In this document: in pieces, positions 1 through 6,223 of the stretch
Position numbering within the stretch: position 1 is the stretch's first letter
How the letters are laid out: each line of letters begins with the position of its first letter
NCBI GenBank assembly: GCA_024277555.1
Contig: JAJRUY010000267.1
Span: forward strand, 1-18,545
Length of the DNA: 18,545 nucleotides
Origin: Gammaproteobacteria bacterium
GTDB taxonomy: Bacteria; Pseudomonadota; Gammaproteobacteria; Chromatiales; Chromatiaceae
Reading direction: 5' to 3'
Position numbers and translations under genes: made by a program
Notes under the pieces: generated by a model
What the model was told of the DNA's origin: nothing
Databases searched by the model: none
What the model saw: the letters and a program-made list of their open reading frames with translations, nothing else

Positions 1-505
1 AAGGGCTCGGGGTTACCGGAATGACAGCACCTTCATTACCAGGATTTACATGATTGCCAGCCCGGCAGGTTCTATACTGAAATCCAGATGAAACGTCGAA
101 GAGCCTCCAAGAATGGCAAGTCTTTTACTTCCCAATCCTTTGAAAACTTCTGGAATTTTGTCATTGTCGGCAACTTGCAGGATACAAATTATGATAGTCT
201 GCTGCGAACCTATGCAGTGACGCGAAACAATCTTGCGCACAAGCCGGGGCTGCAGAAAAACCGGAACCATTGAAACAAGCCATTAAATTCTATAATCCGG
301 CATTTACCGCCGCTTCTGGTGAGCAGAAAGAAATACACGCCCTTGGCCAGCAGATTGGCTTGTGCCATGAAACTACATCCTGCAACCTGGACAGCAGTAT
401 GGTCGCACTGGTCAGTCCAGAGGGGTGTTTACTGGCTTTGTTCACCGGCATGACATATCCCGCTGCTATCGCTGGTGATTTGCAATATTTATAACTGAGA
501 ATTTC
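1..505. other. Region without a supported gene, upstream of psd
   Basis: No reading frame here gives a protein I recognise. The short open frames on both strands (up to about 90 codons) have unusual composition and no clear ribosome-binding sites. The only notable sites are a possible promoter near 270-296 and a short stretch near 15-26 that resembles one arm of the palindromic module at 9629-9648. The window may begin just downstream of a gene lying outside it. Confidence 0.5.
270..296 (+). promoter_or_regulatory. Candidate sigma70 promoter upstream of psd
   Basis: TTGAAA (270-275) and a perfect TATAAT (291-296) are separated by 15 bp. Both hexamers are near consensus but the spacer is shorter than the usual 16-18 bp. 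The site lies about 210 bp before the psd start, so the leader would be long. It is a motif match only. Confidence 0.25.
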
Positions 506-1426
506 ATGCAACCAGGATTGAAAGACAAACTCCTCACCACAGCATTGAAAATACTGCCCCAGCATCTACTGGCGGCTGGCATGTACCGGATTACCCGCAG
601 CACCTGGGAACCGTTCAAAAACATGCTCATCAGGGAGGTGGTTTCCCGCTATGCGGTAGACATGTTTGAGGCCGAAAATCCCAGGCCCTCAAGCTATCCC
701 TCTTTCAATGCTTTTTTCACCCGGGCGCTGAAAGCCGATGCGCGTCCCATTGCCCACCAGCCAGATGCCATTGCCTGCCCCTGTGATGGCAAGGTCAGCC
801 AGGTCGGACACATCAAGCAGGGCAAACTGATCCAGGCCAAGGGACATGACTTCAGATTGCTGGAACTGCTTGGCGGCGATGAAGAGTTAAGCAATACCTT
901 TGCCGGCGGCGCCTATTCCACCATTTATCTGTCCCCCCGGGATTATCACCGGGTGCATATGCCCTTGAGTGGCCAGCTGCGAGGAATGATATTTGTTCCC
1001 GGCGACCTGTTCAGCGTCAGTGAGGCGACTGCGCAGCTGGTGCCGAATCTGTTTGCCCGCAATGAGCGCTTGATCTGTGGATTCGATACCGCAGCTGGCC
1101 CCATGCTGGTAATTCTGGTTGGAGCCATTTTCGTTGGCAGCATGGAAACCGTATGGGCGGGTGAGGTAACCGGGCCGAAGGACGGCCCTTCAACCTGGCT
1201 GTATGAAAAAGATCACAAGATATTCCTGAAGAAGGGTGAGGAGATGGGGCGCTTCAATATGGGTTCTACCGTCATCACCTTGTTTACCAGAAACCGCATC
1301 AGATGGGACAAGGCGTTCGCACCTGGCGTCAGGGTGCGCATGGGGCAGCGCATTGGCAGCATCAGGCTTGCGTCAAAGAGAAAGTCAAAACCCGATCCAG
1401 GGTCATCTCGCCCTGCTGCAACATAA
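506..1426 (+). CDS. psd: Phosphatidylserine decarboxylase proenzyme
   Basis: Membrane-associated enzyme that decarboxylates phosphatidylserine to phosphatidylethanolamine, the last step of PE synthesis. The 306-residue frame matches the E. coli Psd family through most of its length. Visible signatures are CDGKVSQ with Asp94, SPRDYHRVHMP with His148 and His151, the VPNLFARNER block, and the self-cleavage site MGST at residues 252-255. There Ser254 should become the pyruvoyl group after cleavage following Gly253. The family norm is LGST, so Met for Leu is a mild change. The ATG at 506 gives the usual N-terminus but has only a weak ribosome-binding site. The C-terminal tail after about residue 288 is basic and Ser/Pro-rich. 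It is read through the last 65 bp of epmA on the opposite strand. The gene appears monocistronic and convergent with epmA. Confidence 0.95.
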   Translation: MQPGLKDKLLTTALKILPQHLLAAGMYRITRSTWEPFKNMLIREVVSRYAVDMFEAENPRPSSYPSFNAFFTRALKADARPIAHQPDAIACPCDGKVSQVGHIKQGKLIQAKGHDFRLLELLGGDEELSNTFAGGAYSTIYLSPRDYHRVHMPLSGQLRGMIFVPGDLFSVSEATAQLVPNLFARNERLICGFDTAAGPMLVILVGAIFVGSMETVWAGEVTGPKDGPSTWLYEKDHKIFLKKGEEMGRFNMGSTVITLFTRNRIRWDKAFAPGVRVRMGQRIGSIRLASKRKSKPDPGSSRPAAT

Positions 1427-2312
1427 GCAGGCGATCCAGTCCCAGCGCCACACCAGCACAGTCCGGCAAACCCTGATCAAGTGCATCAAGCAGGTTTTCG
1501 TCTACAGGTAACTGTGGCAATCCACGCTGCTGGCGCTGGTGATTCTCGGCCTCAAACCGCCTTCGCTGCTCGGCGGCATCCGTGAGCTCATGAAAACCGT
1601 TGGCCAGCTCCACCCCTTGATAGTACAGCTCGAAGCGACTTGCCACACGCTCGTCTTCCGGATTCAAGCGCGCCAGTGAAGCCTGGCTGGCCGGATAATC
1701 ATAGACGAAGGTCAGACCCTGTTTGCCCAGTGTCGGCTCAATCACCAGACTCATGAGCAAATCCAGCCACTGATCCCGATGCCCGAGATTGCCGGTCTCG
1801 ATTCCATGCGCCTTGGCCGCATCTTCAAGCTGGTTGGTTTCAGCCTGCAGGGGATTCCAGCCGAATTGCTGTTCAAACAACTCCACATAACGGATTTTTT
1901 TCATCCCGATCTCTTGACCCAGACAGGCAGACATCAGGTCGGCTACTTCCTTCATAAGATCATGATGATCCAGGCCCGGCCGATACCATTCCAGCAAGGT
2001 AAACTCAGGATTGTGCCTGGGGCCATATTCCCCGTCCCGGAACACCTGGGCTATCTGATAGATGGCGCCACTGCCAGCCGCCAGCAGGCGCTTCATGGCG
2101 AACTCCGGCGAAGTTTGCAGGAACAGATCCAGCCCTCGCGGATACTCCGGACCGGTATAGCGCGTATGCAGGGGTACGATGGAAGGGTCTGTACCAGCCG
2201 CCTGACTGAGTACCGGAGTACAGACCTCCATGACATCTCTTTGGTGAAAAAACTGCCTGGCAGTGGCCAGTAACCGCGCTCTGGCCAGCAGCTTTTCTCG
2301 CTGTGATTTCAA
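1362..2312 (-). CDS. epmA: Elongation factor P--(R)-beta-lysine ligase
   Basis: Cytoplasmic paralogue of class II lysyl-tRNA synthetase that lacks the anticodon-binding domain and attaches (R)-beta-lysine to Lys34 of EF-P. The 316 residues contain only a catalytic core, close to the E. coli EpmA length of 325. Motif 2 appears as FRDGEYGPRHNPEF at about residues 91-104, and motif 3 as GVALGLDRLLML near the C-terminus. The only start codon that gives the full N-terminus is TTG at 2312, whose last two bases are shared with the efp stop (TTGA). An in-frame stop lies eight codons upstream. The AAAGGA sequence directly abuts this TTG, too close for normal use, so translation may depend on reinitiation after efp. 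The 3' end overlaps convergent psd by 65 bp. The pairing with efp and epmB makes the assignment firm. Confidence 0.95.
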   Translation of the reverse strand: MKSQREKLLARARLLATARQFFHQRDVMEVCTPVLSQAAGTDPSIVPLHTRYTGPEYPRGLDLFLQTSPEFAMKRLLAAGSGAIYQIAQVFRDGEYGPRHNPEFTLLEWYRPGLDHHDLMKEVADLMSACLGQEIGMKKIRYVELFEQQFGWNPLQAETNQLEDAAKAHGIETGNLGHRDQWLDLLMSLVIEPTLGKQGLTFVYDYPASQASLARLNPEDERVASRFELYYQGVELANGFHELTDAAEQRRRFEAENHQRQQRGLPQLPVDENLLDALDQGLPDCAGVALGLDRLLMLQQGEMTLDRVLTFSLTQA

Positions 2313-2878
2313 TCCTTTACACGATTGATGTATTCACCCTTGCGGGTATCTACCTTGACCTTTTCGCCAATCTGCACAAACAGCGGAACCCGCACCACCG
2401 CGCCTGTTTCCAGAGTGGCAGGCTTGCCGCCACCGCCGGAAGTATCGCCCTTGAGGCCGGGGTCTGTATCGGTAATTTCCAGCACCACAAAGTTTGGTGC
2501 CTCCACCAGGATGGGTGCATCATTCCACAGGGTTACGTTGCAAACATCCTGATCCTTGATCCATTTAACCGCTTCTCCCATGGCATGGGCATCCACCTGA
2601 TACTGCTCGAAGCTGTCATTGTCCATGAAATACCAGTACTCACCATCATTGTAGAGATACTGCAAATTCCGATCCATTACATCGGCAGCCTCTACCGATT
2701 CACCGGATTTGAAGGTTTTTTCCAGCACCCGTCCGGTTTTCAGATTACGCAGCTTTACCCGGTTGAATGCCTGCCCCTTGCCGGGCTTGACGAATTCGTT
2801 TTCAATGATCACACAGGGATCGCCATCCAGAAGCAGCTTGAGCCCGCCACGAAATTCGTTTGTACTATAGGTTGCCAT
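2309..2878 (-). CDS. efp: Elongation factor P
   Basis: Translation factor that binds between the P and E sites of stalled ribosomes and relieves pausing at polyproline stretches. The 189-residue product has the standard length. It opens with MATYSTNEFR and shows the loop motif KPGKGQAF, with Lys34 at the position that EpmA and EpmB modify with beta-lysine. The C-terminal OB domains include the characteristic VRVPLFVQ and GEKVKVDTR blocks. The start at 2878 is chosen over an open extension of 42 residues because a GAGGA ribosome-binding sequence lies just upstream and the N-terminus matches the family. The stop overlaps the epmA start, and epmB diverges 67 bp away. Confidence 0.97.
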   Translation of the reverse strand: MATYSTNEFRGGLKLLLDGDPCVIIENEFVKPGKGQAFNRVKLRNLKTGRVLEKTFKSGESVEAADVMDRNLQYLYNDGEYWYFMDNDSFEQYQVDAHAMGEAVKWIKDQDVCNVTLWNDAPILVEAPNFVVLEITDTDPGLKGDTSGGGGKPATLETGAVVRVPLFVQIGEKVKVDTRKGEYINRVKD

Positions 2879-2945
2879 ATTGTCCTCGTATTGCGCCGCA
2901 GGAACCCGGTGACAGTCTTCCCACAAGCTTTCTGAAAAAACGCCT

Positions 2946-3974
2946 ATGATACCCCTTTCCTCCCTTCCCTTGAAAACCGAAAGCTGGCAGCAACAGTTGG
3001 GCAACGCCTATTGCCAGGTCAAGGAACTTCTCGCCGACCTTGAGCTGTCCACGCATTATAGACCGGAGATGGAGCTGGCCGCAGAAGCATTCCGCTTCCA
3101 GGTTCCCCGCTATTTTGCAGCATTGATGAAGAAGGGCGACATTCACGACCCCCTGCTGTTACAGGTGTTGCCAGCCGCCGCTGAGCTGCAGCACAAACCC
3201 GGCTTCGTGATGGATCCTCTTGGCGACCAGGATGCTCATGAGGGAAATGGCATTCTGCACAAATACCATGGTCGTGTATTGCTCATCACTACGGGAGCCT
3301 GCGCCATCAGCTGCCGTTACTGCTTTCGCCGCCATTTTCCCTATGCCAGCCATCAGGCGCTGAAAAACCAGTGGCAACCAGCATTGCGGCAGCTGCAACA
3401 AGATCCCGGCATCCACGAGGTCATTCTGAGCGGGGGTGATCCCCTGAGTCTGGGCAATGAGCGGCTACAGCTACTGATACAAGAGCTGGAACGAATTCCA
3501 CATATTCGACGCCTGCGCATTCATACCCGTTTGCCTGTAGTACTTCCCTCACGCATAGACCAGCCACTGATAGAGCTTCTTGGCAACACCACCCTGGCCA
3601 CCAGCATGGTGGTTCACATCAACCACCCCCATGAACTGACCACAGAACTGGAACAGGCACTCTGCCCTCTGCGCCGGGTCGGCATCACCTTGCTCAACCA
3701 GTCCGTGCTGCTGAAGGGCATCAACGACAGCGTATCAACCCAGGTTCTGTTATGTGAATCCCTGTACTCTGCGGGAATCCTGCCATACTACCTGCACCAG
3801 CTCGACCATGTGCAGGGCGCAGCCCACTTTGCGGTAAATGATCAAACAGCCCTGGGATTGCACAGGCGCATGGAGCAACGGCTGCCTGGCTATCTTCTGC
3901 CCCGTTTGGTGCGCGAGGTAGCTGGCGCAAACAGCAAACAGACGTTGCCCCGGTCACAAAATCAGAAAAAATGA
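2946..3974 (+). CDS. epmB: EF-P lysine 2,3-aminomutase (EpmB)
   Basis: Radical-SAM, PLP-dependent enzyme that converts (S)-alpha-lysine to (R)-beta-lysine, which EpmA then transfers to EF-P. The 342 residues equal the E. coli EpmB length. The 4Fe-4S cluster motif CxxxCxxC is at Cys119, Cys123 and Cys126 (CAISCRYC). It is followed by the VILSGGDPL and RLRIHTRLPVVLPSRI blocks typical of the lysine 2,3-aminomutase family. Near the C-terminus the YYLHQLDHVQGAAHF block is characteristic of EpmB. Lys331 sits where I expect the PLP-binding lysine by analogy with GGxPSKTP in relatives, though this alignment is by eye. The start ATG at 2946 has no clear Shine-Dalgarno sequence. The gene diverges from efp, so both may be driven from the 67-bp spacer or from within the neighbouring coding sequence. 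Confidence 0.95.
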   Translation: MIPLSSLPLKTESWQQQLGNAYCQVKELLADLELSTHYRPEMELAAEAFRFQVPRYFAALMKKGDIHDPLLLQVLPAAAELQHKPGFVMDPLGDQDAHEGNGILHKYHGRVLLITTGACAISCRYCFRRHFPYASHQALKNQWQPALRQLQQDPGIHEVILSGGDPLSLGNERLQLLIQELERIPHIRRLRIHTRLPVVLPSRIDQPLIELLGNTTLATSMVVHINHPHELTTELEQALCPLRRVGITLLNQSVLLKGINDSVSTQVLLCESLYSAGILPYYLHQLDHVQGAAHFAVNDQTALGLHRRMEQRLPGYLLPRLVREVAGANSKQTLPRSQNQKK

Positions 3975-4040
3975 TTTTTCCACGGAAAAGCTGCCCCCTC
4001 CATTTGCGCCTGATCCACGACAAAGCCCACCGAAGAAAAA

Positions 4041-4066
4041 TACTGATATTTATTGATTAATCAGTA
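4041..4066. promoter_or_regulatory. Inverted repeat, possible operator or weak hairpin
   Basis: TACTGAT at 4041-4047 pairs perfectly with ATCAGTA at 4060-4066 across 12 AT-rich bases. Inside it is the palindrome TGATTAATCA (4054-4063). No run of T follows, so it is a poor intrinsic terminator for epmB. A protein-binding site is an equally weak guess. Confidence 0.25.
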
Positions 4067-4162
4067 GCTTGTAGAAATGACATGCTTTTTATGGCAGCAT
4101 CATTGTATGACGACTGGCAGGAAATATGGCCACCAGGGTGCGATATAAAACTTGATTTCGTA

Positions 4163-4168
4163 TATAAT
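4163..4168 (+). promoter_or_regulatory. Candidate -10 element for the 4334-8326 unit
   Basis: A perfect TATAAT in a very AT-rich stretch, about 165 bp before the 4334 start. No convincing -35 hexamer lies 16-18 bp upstream. TTGATT at 4152-4157 is too close to serve this -10. Confidence 0.25.
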
Positions 4169-4333
4169 AAATATTCTTTAGTGCTTGGAATAAAAGCATT
4201 TTTGGGTGACATTCAAGAAACCACATCAACTTTTGGCTCACAGTAAAAACTGTTTAAGAACATCCCTGCTTTGCCCATATGGAAGCAACTAGAACACCGA
4301 ATGCACTCAGGGACAGGATCACACTGAAATAAC

Positions 4334-6193
4334 ATGGCAGATACAAATGACAACAAAGGCGCACAACCCCGGGTAGAGCTTTCTATTCCGGAGCAGACAG
4401 CCGCGCCTGCAGATTCCTTTCTGCTTAGTTCCCGCGAGGTAAGACACTGGACTGAACAGTTGCCAGTCGCCAATGTTGGGGAAACCGCCCGCCAGGTATA
4501 CAAAACGCTGACCAGTTTCAACCGTATGCAGATCCCCACTCTGGTACGGGCAGAAGTCATTGAGCTGTTCCGGGAACCAGTACGTTACATCAATACCAAC
4601 ATCACCAAGCATTACCTCAATGTCGGATTCCCCCTCTCGCCCAAAGCGCAAAAAGCGGCGCTTCTGGCAACAGAACTGTGTAATGAAATCGCCATCTCAT
4701 ACAAGATCCTGTTTCTGGAACAGGTGCTGGGAGATGAGCACAACTTCAATCAGAAACTGGTAATCGTGGCCGCCCAGCGTGCGCTTCAGTATATGAAACA
4801 ACGCATGTTCCACAACCTGCTGGTCTACTGTGACTATCAAAAAGGTCTGTGGCGCGAAGCGCACTACCTGTACGCCTGGGCATCACAGAACCATGTTCAC
4901 CAGATTGGAGTGAAGGACAACAGCAAATTCATCTGGAAAAGGCAATCCGTACAAAGCATCGAAGATGTATACAAGGGCATGTTGCTGATTGCCACCACCA
5001 GCCCCTATCGACTCACCCAATCTCATTTGCGCCGCGTTCATGACAAGCTTCCGGAATGGAGCAAACTCACTGAAGTCGGCTCCATCAGCGATCTGGACAA
5101 TCATAGCGCGGGAATCTTCTATCTGAACCTGTGGTCGGATGAGCCCCCAAAAAAATCCATCAGCCCAGCGCAAAGCAATGACAGCCGTTTCAGGGCATTT
5201 GACCTGAATGCCATTTTGTCAGAGGCACGGTGTGAATATGAAGAAGCGGAATGGGAATCGCCTACTCATCTGGATCATGATCACCAGCACCTATCCCGCT
5301 CATTGCTCAAATCACTGATCCGCGGATGGAACAAGTCCCTGGAGCGCAAATTTGCAAGGAATACCCTGCAACATGAATTGTTTGCCATTGTGGGCTTAAG
5401 CAACCTGTTGCGCCTGCTGGAAAAAAACATTGAAGAGGCAGCTGAAGAGCAGGTCACCAAAAAACAGGAAGACCAGGGTGCGATCAATACTTCCAGCCGC
5501 CTGACCTGGAACGACAGTGTTTTCAGCACCCTGGCCATTGCCTCACCGGTCAGTAACCAGGGAGGCGACTCCATGTTTTCAGACAGCAGTAACCTGGCCA
5601 GCAGCCTGTTGGGTACGACCGTGGATGCAGATCCGCAAAACATGTTTGACAAGCTGGCTCGTGACCCAAATGCTGCGTTTTCCGTATTGACCTACAATGA
5701 AAGCGTGGAAGGCTATTGCCTGGGCTGGAAGGAATCCTACCCGATGAAAGTCAGGGTTGGCGACATTCTCGGCATACGCTCACCCAACAATCCGGACGAA
5801 TACAGCGTAGCGGTTGCACGCTGGCTCAAGGACACGGATGAAAAGCAATTGTACATTGGCATTCAGGTGCTTGCTTCAAGCTGTTCTCCAGTAACCATCA
5901 CCCCGGGAACCAAGGCATCTTCCAACCCGCAGAATCAGTATCGCTGCCTGCTCATGTCCGGGGGGGGAATAGAAAACGAGCGGCGCGGCATCCTTACCAA
6001 TACCCGTGCATTTGAACTGAACACCATCATGACCATGGTCACAGAATTTGGTGAGCATCAGATCAAGCTGACCAAATGGGTGGAATCAAACAACAACTTC
6101 ATTCACTATTATTTTTCTTATGCAGACGCACAGCCAAAAGAAACAAATGCCAAATCAGGCGATGATTTTCAGGATCTATGGCATGACCTTTGA
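4334..6193 (+). CDS. Large cytoplasmic protein with degenerate PilZ-like C-terminal domain
   Basis: A 619-residue protein with no signal peptide or membrane segment. Residues 35-270 look mainly helical. The middle (about 300-440) has an acidic stretch around 365-380 and a low-complexity, Ser/Asn-rich linker around 385-435. Residues 440-600 look like a beta barrel: NESVEG at 455-460 fits the PilZ pattern [D/N]xSxxG, followed by GDILGIR and by ARWLKD...LYIGIQVLA, which resemble PilZ strands. The second PilZ signature, RxxxR upstream of that motif, is absent, so c-di-GMP binding is doubtful. An in-frame TGA nine bases before the ATG fixes the N-terminus. The gene ends 30 bp before the FimX-like gene, suggesting co-transcription and a joint role, probably in c-di-GMP-dependent surface motility or pili. 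That role is inferred from context. I cannot assign a family name. Confidence 0.75.
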   Translation: MADTNDNKGAQPRVELSIPEQTAAPADSFLLSSREVRHWTEQLPVANVGETARQVYKTLTSFNRMQIPTLVRAEVIELFREPVRYINTNITKHYLNVGFPLSPKAQKAALLATELCNEIAISYKILFLEQVLGDEHNFNQKLVIVAAQRALQYMKQRMFHNLLVYCDYQKGLWREAHYLYAWASQNHVHQIGVKDNSKFIWKRQSVQSIEDVYKGMLLIATTSPYRLTQSHLRRVHDKLPEWSKLTEVGSISDLDNHSAGIFYLNLWSDEPPKKSISPAQSNDSRFRAFDLNAILSEARCEYEEAEWESPTHLDHDHQHLSRSLLKSLIRGWNKSLERKFARNTLQHELFAIVGLSNLLRLLEKNIEEAAEEQVTKKQEDQGAINTSSRLTWNDSVFSTLAIASPVSNQGGDSMFSDSSNLASSLLGTTVDADPQNMFDKLARDPNAAFSVLTYNESVEGYCLGWKESYPMKVRVGDILGIRSPNNPDEYSVAVARWLKDTDEKQLYIGIQVLASSCSPVTITPGTKASSNPQNQYRCLLMSGGGIENERRGILTNTRAFELNTIMTMVTEFGEHQIKLTKWVESNNNFIHYYFSYADAQPKETNAKSGDDFQDLWHDL

Positions 6194-6223
6194 AGACCGG
6201 CAACAAACCGCAGGATTACCACA

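Larger units (their letters stand above)
3975..4333. other. AT-rich intergenic region before the c-di-GMP module
   Basis: No gene is supported here. The region is clearly richer in A and T than its neighbours, especially 4030-4070 and 4140-4200. It contains an inverted repeat at 4041-4066, a short inverted repeat ACAGT/ACTGT at 4240-4253, and a TATAAT at 4163-4168. It probably carries the promoter and control sites for the two-gene unit that follows. Confidence 0.5.

Noticed and set aside
15..26. Second copy of the REP-like palindrome at the window start
   Set aside because: Only a short CCGGAATGACA resemblance is visible and the rest is cut off or absent, so it cannot be called a repeat copy.
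46..565. Several frames of 60-90 codons on both strands upstream of psd
   Set aside because: They overlap each other, lack ribosome-binding sites, and show no family resemblance, so they are treated as noncoding.
2946..3004. A 42-residue N-terminal extension of EF-P that would overlap the epmB start
   Set aside because: EF-P length, its standard MATYSTNEF start and the GAGGA site just before 2878 all favour the shorter form.
3965..3980. GAAAAA/TTTTTC inverted repeat at the epmB stop as a terminator
   Set aside because: The stem is almost all A-T with a four-base loop that includes the stop codon. It would be too unstable to act as an intrinsic terminator.
4279..4332. A 17-codon open frame ending one base before the ATG at 4334, like a leader peptide
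   Set aside because: It has no ribosome-binding site, no run of regulatory codons and no alternative hairpins. A frame this short is expected by chance.
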